Shown piece after piece: positions 25,920 to 34,603 of a stretch of DNA of 64,000 nt. The stretch covers positions 496,001 to 560,000 of the forward strand of contig JBLWWK010000001.1 of NCBI GenBank assembly GCA_048267965.1. The letters run 5' to 3'. Numbering within the stretch: position 1 is the stretch's first letter; each line of letters opens with the position of its first letter. Source of the stretch: GCA-2705995 sp048267965. GTDB taxonomy: Bacteria > Bacteroidota > Bacteroidia > Flavobacteriales_G > Salibacteraceae. The notes beneath the pieces were generated by a model. It was not told where the DNA came from. It did no database searches and saw only the letters and a list, made by a program, of their open reading frames with translations. Made by a program: the position numbers and the translations under genes.

Positions 25920-26531
25920 ATGACTTTTAACAACCTCCGAGGCGAGGAGTGGAGGGCAATTATTGCAGAAGATGTAATAGATGCTCACCTGCTCGAGGTC
26001 TCTAACCTAGGCCGATTTCGAAAACGAAATCTTGAAAACAACCAATTCGAATTACAAAAACTGTATAAAGGAAACGGCTATCTCTATGCTGCAGTTCGCA
26101 GAAAATGGGGTAGCAGAGGGAGCAAATCACGTGGGCTAAAACCCATTCATCGGTTAGTGGCCATGAGCTTTCTTGCGAAAAATCGAGAAGATCAAAAAAT
26201 GGTTATTCATGTTGATTACAATCACATGAACAATGCTGTGGCTAACTTACGATGGGTAAATCAGAAGGAACTCACTGAACACAACAAAAAAAATCCGCGT
26301 GTTATTAAGGCGAAGAAAAATATGCCAAGAGTAGTTACCCAAAATAAGCTCACCGAAACGGATGTTATTCGATTAAAGAAGAGATTATTGCGCTCGAACA
26401 ATCCGCTGTATAAAATTGCCAAAGAATTTGGAATTACCCATACCCAGCTCAATAGAATTAGAAAGGGCGAAAACTGGGGGCATATAAAAGTAGAAGAAGA
26501 AGATTTTTCTGGCAGTGTGCTTATGAAGTAG
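25920..26531 (+). CDS. NUMOD4 / HNH endonuclease-like protein with C-terminal HTH
   Basis: The 203-residue protein starts with a NUMOD4 segment (GEEWRAIIAED, LEVSNLGRFRKR). It continues with an HNH core (IHRLVAMSFL, VIHVDYNHMNNAVANLRWVNQKE). The C-terminal helix-turn-helix (LYKIAKEFGITHTQLNRIRKGENW) is typical of free-standing homing-type nucleases. The usual N-H-x-D of the active site reads I-H-V-D, so the Asn is lost and cleavage activity is uncertain. It stands alone on the plus strand between two minus-strand genes with its own terminator. It may be a mobile or domesticated nuclease. Confidence 0.8.
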   Translation: MTFNNLRGEEWRAIIAEDVIDAHLLEVSNLGRFRKRNLENNQFELQKLYKGNGYLYAAVRRKWGSRGSKSRGLKPIHRLVAMSFLAKNREDQKMVIHVDYNHMNNAVANLRWVNQKELTEHNKKNPRVIKAKKNMPRVVTQNKLTETDVIRLKKRLLRSNNPLYKIAKEFGITHTQLNRIRKGENWGHIKVEEEDFSGSVLMK

Positions 26532-26560
26532 CTGTCTTTTTTCAAGTACATAGCTAAATG

Positions 26561-26589
26561 AAAAAAGCCCGCATTTGCGGGCTTTTTTT
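26561..26589. terminator. Bidirectional terminator between the NUMOD4 gene and pnp
   Basis: AAAAAAGCCCGC / GCGGGCTTTTTT with an ATTT loop. The A- and T-runs on both sides allow termination in both directions for the convergent genes. Confidence 0.9.
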
Positions 26590-26617
26590 ATGATAAAAAG
26601 AAAAGAATAAGTGAAAA

Positions 26618-28744
26618 TTATTCGTTTTCGCCTTTTTCTTCTTTCTCGATAAGTACTTTTCTAGAAAGCTTCATTTTACCTGTTTTAGGATCAATGGCAA
26701 TCAATTTCACTTTAACTATATCGCCTTCTTTCAACACATCTTCTACTTTTTCGATGCGTTTGTGATCGATTTCAGAGATGTGCAACAAACCATCTTTTCC
26801 AGGAATAATTTCAACAAAAGCTCCGTAAGCAGCAACTGCTTTTACTTTCCCTTCATAGATTTCGCCAACTTCTGGCTGAGCAGTAATGGCTTTTACTCTT
26901 TGTAGAGCAGCGTCTAAAGATTCTTTGTTATCTGCGGCTACATCAACAATACCATGATTGCCTTCTTCTTCAATCATGATTGTAGCACCTGTAGTAGCTT
27001 GAATCTCTTGAATGATTTTTCCACCTGGTCCGATTACAGCACCAATAAGATCTTTAGGAATCTTAATTTGTACTAATCTTGGAGCGTTTGGCTTAAGATC
27101 TTCATTAGCGGTAGAAATTGTATCGTTCATTCTATCTAAGATATGAAGTCTACCATCTTTCGCTTGATTTAAAGCTTGTTGTAGTACTTCACGTGTAATA
27201 CCGTCTACTTTAATATCCATTTGACAAGCAGTGATACCGTCTACTGTACCCGCTACTTTAAAATCCATATCTCCTAAGAAATCTTCATCTCCTAAGATAT
27301 CTGAAAGAACCGCAAATTTTCCGTTTTCGCCAGTGATTAATCCCATAGCGATACCAGAAACAGCTTTTTTAATGGTTACCCCGGCATCCATTAATGCTAA
27401 AGATCCAGCACAAATGGTGGCCATAGATGAAGAACCATTCGATTCTAAGATATCAGAAACTACACGTACTGTGTATGGAAAATCTGCAGGAACCACTTCT
27501 TTAAGTGCTCTCATGGCTAAATTTCCGTGACCAATTTCTCTTCGGCTGGTGCTGCGAATTGGACGAGCTTCACCAGTAGAGAAAGGAGGGAAGTTATAAT
27601 GAAGTAAAAACTTCTGAGAACCTTGAATAAAAGCTCCGTCAATATTTTGTTGATCAAGCTTGGTTCCTAAAGTTACTGTAGTTAACGATTGCGTTTCACC
27701 ACGAGTAAAGATGGCAGAACCATGCGTTCCTGGAAGGTAACCTACCTCAGTCCAGATATCTCTGATGTCGGTAGTTTTTCTACCATCTAAGCGGGTTCCT
27801 TCTTCAAGAATTAAGTTTCTTACAGCTTCTTTCTTTGTTTTGCTGAAATAAGTAGCGATAAGTGCTTTTTTCTCTTCTAATTCTTCAGCAGAGAATTTCT
27901 CTAAGTAAGCATCGTAAACTTGCTCAAATTTTTCACTTCTCTCTTGTTTAGAGCTAGGCTCAGCAGCTACATCGTATAGTGTTTGATAAAGATCTTCAAA
28001 AACTTTTGCTTTTAAATCTTCATCGTGAACTTCGTGAGAATATTCGCGTTTAGTCTGTGCTTTTTCAACTTGCGCAGCTAAGTCTAATTGAGCTTGACAT
28101 TGTATTTTGATTTCTTCGTGAGCGAAAAGAATAGCCTCAAGCATTTCTTCTTCAGAAATTTCACTCATTTCACCTTCAACCATTACGATGCTTTCCATAG
28201 AACCAGCAATAATCATATCGATATCGCTATTTTCTAAATCAGAAAGTTTTGGATTGATAACGAATTCTCCGCTTACTCTGCTTACGCGAACTTCAGAAAC
28301 GGGTCCGTTAAAAGGTAAATCAGATACAGCAATTGCAGCAGAAGCAGCAAAACAAGCCAATGCATCAGGCATAGTATCTTTATCAGAAGAAATTAAGTTA
28401 ACAACTACTTGCGTTTCAGCGTGGTAATCGTCTGGGAACAGAGGGCGCAAAGCGCGATCGATAAGACGGGCAGTTAAGATTTCGTCTTCAGACGGACGAG
28501 CTTCTCTTTTAATAAAACCGCCAGGGAATTTTCCTGTTGAGGCAAATTTTTCTCGGTATTCTACAGTAAGCGGTAAAAAATCTACTCCTTCCTTAGCTTC
28601 TTTACTAGAAACTACAGTAGCTAGCAACATGGTGTTGCCTTGTTTTAATACGACAGAACCATCTGCCTGTTTTGCTAGTTTTCCTGTTTCTAGCGTTGTT
28701 TGTACGCCTCCCGTATTGAAAGCGTGTTCAATTCCAATTTTCAT
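26618..28744 (-). CDS. pnp: Polyribonucleotide nucleotidyltransferase (PNPase)
   Basis: PNPase degrades RNA 3'-5' phosphorolytically in the cytoplasm. The 708-residue protein has the family layout. The first RNase PH domain comes first (MLLATVVSSKEAKEGVDFLPL), then an all-helical linker, then the second RNase PH domain with SRREIGHGNLAMRAL and SNGSSSMATICAGSLALMDAG. The KH domain follows (IPKDLIGAVIGPGGKIIQEI, near residue 565), then S1 (GEIYEGKVKAVAAYGAFVEI, from about 628). It follows rpsO as in many bacteria, but a strong terminator separates the two, so its own promoter or readthrough is needed. Confidence 0.97.
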   Translation of the reverse strand: MKIGIEHAFNTGGVQTTLETGKLAKQADGSVVLKQGNTMLLATVVSSKEAKEGVDFLPLTVEYREKFASTGKFPGGFIKREARPSEDEILTARLIDRALRPLFPDDYHAETQVVVNLISSDKDTMPDALACFAASAAIAVSDLPFNGPVSEVRVSRVSGEFVINPKLSDLENSDIDMIIAGSMESIVMVEGEMSEISEEEMLEAILFAHEEIKIQCQAQLDLAAQVEKAQTKREYSHEVHDEDLKAKVFEDLYQTLYDVAAEPSSKQERSEKFEQVYDAYLEKFSAEELEEKKALIATYFSKTKKEAVRNLILEEGTRLDGRKTTDIRDIWTEVGYLPGTHGSAIFTRGETQSLTTVTLGTKLDQQNIDGAFIQGSQKFLLHYNFPPFSTGEARPIRSTSRREIGHGNLAMRALKEVVPADFPYTVRVVSDILESNGSSSMATICAGSLALMDAGVTIKKAVSGIAMGLITGENGKFAVLSDILGDEDFLGDMDFKVAGTVDGITACQMDIKVDGITREVLQQALNQAKDGRLHILDRMNDTISTANEDLKPNAPRLVQIKIPKDLIGAVIGPGGKIIQEIQATTGATIMIEEEGNHGIVDVAADNKESLDAALQRVKAITAQPEVGEIYEGKVKAVAAYGAFVEIIPGKDGLLHISEIDHKRIEKVEDVLKEGDIVKVKLIAIDPKTGKMKLSRKVLIEKEEKGENE

Positions 28745-28778
28745 CTATCTATATCTGTTGTTGTGTATACATTTTATC

Positions 28779-28815
28779 AAAAAAAAAGGCAATTTGAAAC
28801 AATTGCCTTTTTTTT
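28779..28815 (-). terminator. Terminator between rpsO and pnp
   Basis: AAGGCAATT / AATTGCCTT with a six-base loop, between A8 and T8 runs. It directly follows rpsO. Confidence 0.88.
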
Positions 28816-28822
28816 AAGTGGC

Positions 28823-29092
28823 TTACTTTCTTAAGCCTAATTCTTTGATGATTGCTCTATATCTCTCGATATCCTTTTTGTAAAGGTAATCAAGAAGACT
28901 TCTTCTTTTACCTACTAAATTAATAAGTGCTCTTTTGGTGCCCATGTCTTTTTTATTCTGCTTCATGTGCTCCGTAAGGTGCTTAATTCTAAAGGTAAAA
29001 AGTGCAATTTGACCTTCTGCTGAACCTGTGTTCGACTCTGAACCAGAGTACTGCTTAAAAATTTCTTTTTTCTTTTCTGTATCTAAGTACAT
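28823..29092 (-). CDS. rpsO: 30S ribosomal protein S15
   Basis: The 89-residue protein is full length and typical: FRIKHLTEHMKQNKKDMGTKRALINLVGKRR, given here as its key words RIKHLTEHMK and LVGKRRSLLDYL, followed by RYRAIIKELGLRK. S15 binds 16S rRNA early in small-subunit assembly. Its leader contains a six-base-pair hairpin (CCTGAA/TTCAGG, 29122-29136). This could take part in the autogenous control known for S15, though no specific structure can be assigned. Confidence 0.97.
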   Translation of the reverse strand: MYLDTEKKKEIFKQYSGSESNTGSAEGQIALFTFRIKHLTEHMKQNKKDMGTKRALINLVGKRRSLLDYLYKKDIERYRAIIKELGLRK

Positions 29093-29140
29093 TCCAATAT
29101 TATTTAATAATTGTTATGCTTCCTGAAAAATTCAGGTCGG

Positions 29141-29148
29141 CAAAGATA
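29141..29148 (-). promoter_or_regulatory. Probable -7 box of the rpsO promoter
   Basis: TATCTTTG on the minus strand matches TAnnTTTG about 50 bases before the rpsO ATG. No convincing TTG is seen at the -33 distance, so the call rests on the -7 element alone. Confidence 0.35.
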
Positions 29149-29179
29149 GGAGAATAATTAAGACTCTATTGCTTTGGTA

Positions 29180-30022
29180 TTAATTTTTAAATAGTTGGAG
29201 TGATTGCGCTATTTTATTTTTCGCTTCTCTACGATCAACTATAAAATCAATAAAGCCATGTTCTAGTAAGAACTCACTTGTTTGAAAGCCTTCTGGTAAA
29301 TCTTTGCCAATTGTTTCTTTGATAATTCGAGGACCTGCAAAGCCAATTAAGGCGCCAGGCTCGGCTACATTAATATCGCCTAACATGGCAAAAGAGGCGG
29401 TAACCCCTCCGGTAGTAGGGTCTGTTAAATAGCTAATGTAAGGCAATTGATTTTTGGCTAGTAAGGTAAGTTTAGCAGATGTTTTTGCCATTTGCATTAA
29501 AGAAAATGCAGCCTCCATCATACGAGCTCCACCCGTTTTAGAGATAATCATAAACGGAAGGTGGTGCTCTATACAGTAATCAATAGCACGAGAAATTTTT
29601 TCACCCACTACCGAGCCCATTGAACCACCGATGAAGTCAAAATCCATACAAGCAATCACTAAGTCTTGCTGGTTTACTTTACCATGAGCCGTTCTAATAG
29701 CATCTTTTAAACCGCTTTTTTTGGTAGAAGCAGCAATCCGCTCTGGGTATTTCTTCTTGTCTTCGAATTTAAGAGGGTCACCAGATACCATGTTGGCATT
29801 TAGTTCGGTGAATTCGTTATTGTCGAAGAAAAGTTCGAAGTACTCTTTGGAGCCAATTCGCTTGTGGTAACCATCTGCAGGAACCACATAACTATTTTCT
29901 TTAAGTTCGGTAACTTCTACAATATTTCCTTTAGGGCTTTTGAACCAAAGTCCGTCAGGAGTTTCCTTTTTTTCTTGGGTAGGAGTAGTAATACCTTTTT
30001 TAATGCGCTTAAACCAACTCAT
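29180..30022 (-). CDS. accD: Acetyl-CoA carboxylase carboxyltransferase subunit beta
   Basis: AccD and AccA transfer the carboxyl group from biotin to acetyl-CoA, the first step of fatty acid synthesis. The 280-residue protein has the core motifs FIGGSMGSVVGEKI, KTGGARMMEA, TDPTTGGVTASFAMLGD and GFAGPRIIKETIG. The N-terminal zinc ribbon is odd: the segment LWFKSPKGN...YVVPADGYHKRIGS keeps the fold pattern, but all four expected cysteines are replaced (Ser/Gly and Val/Asp positions). I recall the same loss in Flavobacteriia, so it is probably lineage-specific rather than decay. Confidence 0.95.
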   Translation of the reverse strand: MSWFKRIKKGITTPTQEKKETPDGLWFKSPKGNIVEVTELKENSYVVPADGYHKRIGSKEYFELFFDNNEFTELNANMVSGDPLKFEDKKKYPERIAASTKKSGLKDAIRTAHGKVNQQDLVIACMDFDFIGGSMGSVVGEKISRAIDYCIEHHLPFMIISKTGGARMMEAAFSLMQMAKTSAKLTLLAKNQLPYISYLTDPTTGGVTASFAMLGDINVAEPGALIGFAGPRIIKETIGKDLPEGFQTSEFLLEHGFIDFIVDRREAKNKIAQSLQLFKN

Positions 30023-30045
30023 CCACTAAAATTTTTGAGCAATAA

Positions 30046-30077
30046 AAAATGCGTTTACAACCTTGTAAACGCATTTT
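30046..30077 (-). terminator. Terminator of the aldolase gene
   Basis: Perfect 15-base arms AAAATGCGTTTACAA / TTGTAAACGCATTTT around CC, with an A-rich/T-rich flank. It lies between the aldolase stop and the accD start. Confidence 0.85.
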
Positions 30078-30092
30078 AGTTAAAAATATCTC

Positions 30093-31157
30093 TTAAGCGA
30101 TGGTTACCTCTTCTGTAAGGTAAACGTTTTGAACTGAACGAATAATTTCAATTCCTTCGTTCATTGGTTTTTGGAACGCTTTACGGCCTAAAATAAGACC
30201 TGAACCACCCGCTCTTTTGTTAATTACAGCTGTTTCTACTGCATCGGCAAGATCTGAATCTCCGCCAGAAGCACCACCTGAATTGATTAAACCTCTTCTA
30301 CCCATGTAGCAGTTAGCTAATTGGTAACGGCATAAATCGATTGGGTGCTCTGAAGTTAAATCAGAATAAACTTTCTTGTGTGTTTTACCGAAGTTAACTG
30401 CAGTATAACCACCGTTGTTAGTTGCTAATTTTTGCTTGATAATATCAGCACCAATTGTTACACCAATGTGGTTAGCTTGCCCTGTTAAATCAGCAGAAGT
30501 ATGGTAATCTACACCATCTTTTTTGAAATCGCTGTTACGTGTGTAACACCATAAAATGGTTGCCATTCCTAACTCGTGAGCTCTTTCAAATGCCAAAGCT
30601 ACTTCTTGAATTTGACGGTTAGATTCTTCACTACCGAAGTAGATAGTGGCTCCTACCGCTACAGCACCCATTTCCCATGCTCTTTCTACCGTTCCGAACA
30701 TGATTTGATCGAAAGTACTTGGGTAGCTTAAGAATTCATTGTGGTTTAATTTTACAATGAATGGAATTTTGTGGGCGTATTTTCTAGCGTTTGCAGCTAA
30801 TACATCGAAAGTAGAGGCTACTGCATTACAACCTGCTTCAATACCTAATTTGATAATGTTTTCAGGATCGAAATAAATTGGATTCGGAGCAAAAGATGCT
30901 GCTGCCGAGTGTTCAATACCCTGATCTACTGGTAAAATAGAAAGGTAGCCTGTACCTCCTAAGTTTCCGTTCGAATAAAGTTGTTCTAAGCTTCTTAAAA
31001 CTTGTGGGTTACGATCTGTTTCTAAAAATGATTCAGTTACAAAGTTTCCGCTTGGCAAATGCAGCTGATTTTTAGAAATAGTTTTGCTTTCGTGAGTTAA
31101 CAAGTTCTCAGCTTTGTCTCCGAGAAGTGATTCAATTTTCTTAATGTCTCCTGCCAT
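30093..31157 (-). CDS. fbaB: Class I fructose-bisphosphate aldolase (FbaB/DhnA type)
   Basis: The 354-residue protein has hallmarks of the archaeal-type class I aldolase: SILPVDQGIEHS, FIVKLNHNEFLSYP with the region of the Schiff-base chemistry, GAVAVGATIYFGS and GLINSGGASGGDSDLADAV. It interconverts fructose 1,6-bisphosphate and two triose phosphates. The length matches the family. A promoter with TTG and TAGTTTTG lies upstream (31190-31218) and a strong terminator follows. The gene symbol is by family resemblance. Confidence 0.92.
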   Translation of the reverse strand: MAGDIKKIESLLGDKAENLLTHESKTISKNQLHLPSGNFVTESFLETDRNPQVLRSLEQLYSNGNLGGTGYLSILPVDQGIEHSAAASFAPNPIYFDPENIIKLGIEAGCNAVASTFDVLAANARKYAHKIPFIVKLNHNEFLSYPSTFDQIMFGTVERAWEMGAVAVGATIYFGSEESNRQIQEVALAFERAHELGMATILWCYTRNSDFKKDGVDYHTSADLTGQANHIGVTIGADIIKQKLATNNGGYTAVNFGKTHKKVYSDLTSEHPIDLCRYQLANCYMGRRGLINSGGASGGDSDLADAVETAVINKRAGGSGLILGRKAFQKPMNEGIEIIRSVQNVYLTEEVTIA

Positions 31158-31189
31158 TTTTAGTTTGTTTTACAGGTAAATGTAGCAGA

Positions 31190-31218
31190 CAAAACTAATT
31201 ATAAAGTGAATGAATCAA
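31190..31218 (-). promoter_or_regulatory. Promoter of the aldolase gene
   Basis: Minus-strand TTG (31216-31218), 18 bases, TAGTTTTG (31190-31197), ending 32 bases before the ATG. Confidence 0.55.
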
Positions 31219-31256
31219 AATGAATTTTTATAAGTTTTAAAATCGGTGTAATTCGC

Positions 31257-33824
31257 CTAGAATGGATACCCTATACCTAAGTTAAAGTTCACTTTTGGCG
31301 TGTACGATTTTTTGTAGGCGGCTTTGTATTGGTCTTTGGACTGAAAAATCCAACGTTCGGTTTCTGGTAATGACGGATCGTGGATGGGTATTCCGGCATC
31401 GATTCGAACAATTAAGAAAGTGAAATCTAAACGAAGTCCGAGTCCGGCTCCTACCGCTATTTGTTTATAAAACTGATCGAGTTCAAAATGACCGTTAGGA
31501 CGTTGTTCTTGTTTTTCGAGTAACCAGATGTTTCCGGCATCGATGAAAGCGGCTCCTTCTAAAAAGTCGATGAGTGGGTATCGATATTCAATGTTGGCTT
31601 CTAACAAAATATCGCCAATGTGATCGATTCCACTTCCTAAGCTATCAGGAAGTGCTCCTGGCCCTAAAGTACGGGCTTGCCATGCTCTAATGTCGTTGGC
31701 ACCACCGCCAAAAAAGCTTTTCACAAATGGGAGTGCTTCTGAATTTCCGTATGGAACTCCCACGCCTGCAAAAGCACGGTAAACAATTTTTGAGTTTTTG
31801 GTGAGCTGATTATGGATGCGAAGTTCTGAATCTACTTTAACGAATTGTGCAAACGGGTTGCCAAATAGTTCGTAGTTGCCGTTCTTGTTTCTTGGCTCGT
31901 TGGTAGCGTTATAAATGGTTTGCAGGGCGTTACCGGCAATTTCGAAGTTGCTAAATACAGCGGTAAAATTCTTGTTTTTGCTTGATTTAGAATCTCTTTG
32001 GTTCGACCATTCGTGTGAGAATTTTGTAGAAGTAATAAGTTGGTTGGTATAACTAGCGCTTAAAACAGAGTTGCTTAAACTGTTGAGTAGGTTTTCGAAA
32101 GCAGTAGATTTTTCAATTCCGATAAAGGCTACATCAACCGGGTAAATGGTAATGTTATTGGTGTTTTTGCCCGTTAGTGAAAACAAATAGCTAAACGAGC
32201 TATTGAGAATGGTTCGGGTAAAATCTGGACGTTGCTGAAAGTTGTAGGTTAGGTTGAAGTTGGTTCTCGGCTCGTTGTACTTGGGTAATTGAATAGGTGA
32301 AATAGAGCGGAAAGGAATTAAAAGTTCTGGAATGTAAAGCGATAGTTCGCCCCCATATTCTATGGTATTGAAAGGTAAAGCTGCGCTTACGGTTTGGTTG
32401 GCATCGTCTTCGCCTTCACTCACATTTGAGATTTGCTGGGCTTCGAGACCTCCATGAACGCGAACTTCGAATCTTTCTGCGCCTTTGAAGGTGTTTTTAT
32501 TGGCGTAAGTTAGACTTCCACTTACTCCTAGATTCGAAGAGCGGTGGGTTCCTTCTGCCTCAATACCAACCGATTGTTGGGCGCTTGGTGTTAATCGAAT
32601 GGTACAATCTAAGTAGCCCAGGGTATCGCTGCCGAGGCCTTCAATTTTTTCGAAATCGATGTTGATGAATTTAAAATTCTTTAACCCTGCCAAACGATTA
32701 TAGGTATAGAGTTCTCGCTCTTCGCTGTAAATATCGCCTGCTTGAATAAAGATATTATCGGCCAAGAGAGTGGCTTTGTATTGCATCAACTCTCTATTTA
32801 AGAAATAAATATTGTTGGTGTATAAGGTGTCAGAGCCTACAAAAGAAGAATTGGCCTTGTAATTACTGTTTACGTAGACGTTGCGGATTCTGTATTTCCG
32901 ATGATTTTCGGCAATAGTGGTGTCTTTGTTTTGCTCGGTCATCTCTTGCCTTTTGGGGCTGGTGATGACCTGCTGAATGTTTACACGGTTTTTCTGAAGG
33001 GTAGAATCTACGCGGTAATAAATGTATTCTTTTTGAAAATCGAAATAGCCTTGATTACGCATTTCGTTGGTTACGCGTTCTCGTTCTTCTTCAATGGTTT
33101 CTACTTGATAAGGAGCGCCTTTTCCAAGCGCAGAATTTCGCACCGCTTTTTTTATGGCTTTGAGTGTATTTACATCTTCTAAGCTAAATTGAACATCGTT
33201 AATTTTGTAAAGAGAACCGGTGGTGATGTTGTAAACTACTTCGGCTTTTTTGAGTCTGTTTTTTCTTTCGATTTCTGGCGAAATAGAGTCGTTAAAGATG
33301 GATTTTAAGCGATACGACCATTTGTAGCGGTATTGCAAAGAGTAAGAAACCGAGTTGTTGAAAAAGCCGTTGTTGAATAAAAATTTCTCTACTTGTTGGG
33401 TAGATTCTGATGTTTTATTGGTGTCTAAAATTACTGGAGGCTCGCCTACAGTATTTCTGAGCCAGTCTAGCCAATGCGGCTGAAACTCTACCGTGTCTTT
33501 ACCTCGATTTCGCCTTCTTTCATTCTTTTTCTCGATTCTTCTGCGTTTTTTCGCATTTTTTTGTTCGATTTTTTCTGACGAAACTATGTTGTAGGCTTGC
33601 AGGTGAAACCTCCATATGCCCAGTATTTTACGGTTGGGTTTTTGTCTTAAAACAGCCGTAATATCATCTTCGCTTATGTGTTTGTGATTCTCTTTATCAA
33701 CATATTCAATGGTGTTTTTCACCAACAATGTTTGATTCTCGTTGAGGTTTCTCGTGGCTTTGCAAGACCACAAGCTGAAAACGGTTGTGAGAAAAAAGAA
33801 AAAATGTACTGCTTTTGCCTTCAA
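31257..33824 (-). CDS. tamL: TamL-type Omp85 lipoprotein (outer-membrane assembly factor)
   Basis: The 855-residue protein has a signal peptide with lipobox LWSC, so it is a lipoprotein, as known for the Bacteroidota TamL group. POTRA-like domains fill residues about 30-400 (YKINDVQFSLEDVNTLKAI, a basic KRRRIEKKNERRRNR stretch near residue 92, YRIRNVYVNSNYK). The C-terminal Omp85 barrel (about 450-855) has VKSFFGGGANDIRAWQARTLGPG, the conserved loop-6 region, and ends FNLGIGYPF with a terminal aromatic. It is thought to act with TamB in outer-membrane protein or lipid transport; tamB is not in the window. It is divergent from the methyltransferase gene. Confidence 0.9.
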   Translation of the reverse strand: MKAKAVHFFFFLTTVFSLWSCKATRNLNENQTLLVKNTIEYVDKENHKHISEDDITAVLRQKPNRKILGIWRFHLQAYNIVSSEKIEQKNAKKRRRIEKKNERRRNRGKDTVEFQPHWLDWLRNTVGEPPVILDTNKTSESTQQVEKFLFNNGFFNNSVSYSLQYRYKWSYRLKSIFNDSISPEIERKNRLKKAEVVYNITTGSLYKINDVQFSLEDVNTLKAIKKAVRNSALGKGAPYQVETIEEERERVTNEMRNQGYFDFQKEYIYYRVDSTLQKNRVNIQQVITSPKRQEMTEQNKDTTIAENHRKYRIRNVYVNSNYKANSSFVGSDTLYTNNIYFLNRELMQYKATLLADNIFIQAGDIYSEERELYTYNRLAGLKNFKFINIDFEKIEGLGSDTLGYLDCTIRLTPSAQQSVGIEAEGTHRSSNLGVSGSLTYANKNTFKGAERFEVRVHGGLEAQQISNVSEGEDDANQTVSAALPFNTIEYGGELSLYIPELLIPFRSISPIQLPKYNEPRTNFNLTYNFQQRPDFTRTILNSSFSYLFSLTGKNTNNITIYPVDVAFIGIEKSTAFENLLNSLSNSVLSASYTNQLITSTKFSHEWSNQRDSKSSKNKNFTAVFSNFEIAGNALQTIYNATNEPRNKNGNYELFGNPFAQFVKVDSELRIHNQLTKNSKIVYRAFAGVGVPYGNSEALPFVKSFFGGGANDIRAWQARTLGPGALPDSLGSGIDHIGDILLEANIEYRYPLIDFLEGAAFIDAGNIWLLEKQEQRPNGHFELDQFYKQIAVGAGLGLRLDFTFLIVRIDAGIPIHDPSLPETERWIFQSKDQYKAAYKKSYTPKVNFNLGIGYPF

Positions 33825-33844
33825 TGTATAAAACCCTGTTTCAC

Positions 33845-33852
33845 TAATTTTG
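33845..33852 (+). promoter_or_regulatory. Probable -7 box of the SPOUT methyltransferase promoter
   Basis: TAATTTTG matches TAnnTTTG 31 bases before the ATG at 33884, with an AAGGAG ribosome-binding site at 33867-33872. The -33 element is not clear. Confidence 0.4.
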
Positions 33853-33883
33853 CAAAACTAATCTATAAGGAGCGCACTTTCGA

Positions 33884-34603
33884 ATGATATCTAAAGCCGA
33901 TAGCAAATTCATTAGATCTTTAAAGCAAAAAAAGTACCGTCAAGAGCATAAATCTTTTGTGGTAGAAGGAGAAAAATTGGTAAAAGAGTTGCTAAATAGC
34001 CATTTTGATTGTGTAAAAGGCTTTTCGGTAGGAACCCATTCTTCATTTCAATCGATTACCCCGAAAGAGTTGGGAAGTATCTCTCAATTAACCACCCCCA
34101 ACCAAGTTTTGGCGGTTGCGAAAATTCCGGAAGTATCGTTAGATTGGTCAAAAGTAGAAAATGAATTGGTGCTTGTTTTAGATGGAGTGAAAGATCCCGG
34201 GAATTTAGGAACCATTATTCGAATAGCAGATTGGTTTGGGGTGAGCCAAATAATTTGTTCTGCCGATACGGTAGACGCTTACAACTCGAAAGTGGTTCAA
34301 GCATCAATGGGTTCAATTTTTAGGGTGAGAGTTCACTACACTTCGGTAGCCAGTTTTTTGTTAGAGTACCAAAAGCGTTTTTCAGGTAAGGTAATAATGG
34401 CAGCAGGGATGAATGGTGAAAATGCCTATTCACTTCAGCAAAAACCAGATGTATTGGTGATGGGTTCAGAATCACACGGTTTAAGTGAAGAAGTTCTTTC
34501 ACTCGCTAAAGAAATAACCATACCCCGATTTGGAGAAGCAGAAAGTTTAAACGTAGCGGTGGCAACCGGAATTTTGTGTGGGCAAATTAAGCGTCCTGAT
34601 TAA
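33884..34603 (+). CDS. SPOUT (TrmH/SpoU family) RNA 2'-O-methyltransferase
   Basis: The 239-residue protein has an N-terminal substrate-binding domain (FIRSLKQKKYRQEHKSFVVEGEKLV) and the SpoU motifs. Motif 1 is LVLDGVKDPGNLGTIIRIADWFG, with its core DPGNLGTIIR near residue 112. Motif 2 is LVMGSESHGLSEEV and motif 3 is IPRFGEAESLNVAVATGI. It methylates a ribose in rRNA or tRNA. The closest known relatives are RlmB-like, but the target is not predictable. It converges on porT with a 4-base overlap of the stop regions. The order TamL, methyltransferase, PorT, UbiE recurs in Flavobacteriia as far as I recall. A TTCGGTAGGAACC copy is embedded at 34024-34036. Confidence 0.9.
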   Translation: MISKADSKFIRSLKQKKYRQEHKSFVVEGEKLVKELLNSHFDCVKGFSVGTHSSFQSITPKELGSISQLTTPNQVLAVAKIPEVSLDWSKVENELVLVLDGVKDPGNLGTIIRIADWFGVSQIICSADTVDAYNSKVVQASMGSIFRVRVHYTSVASFLLEYQKRFSGKVIMAAGMNGENAYSLQQKPDVLVMGSESHGLSEEVLSLAKEITIPRFGEAESLNVAVATGILCGQIKRPD

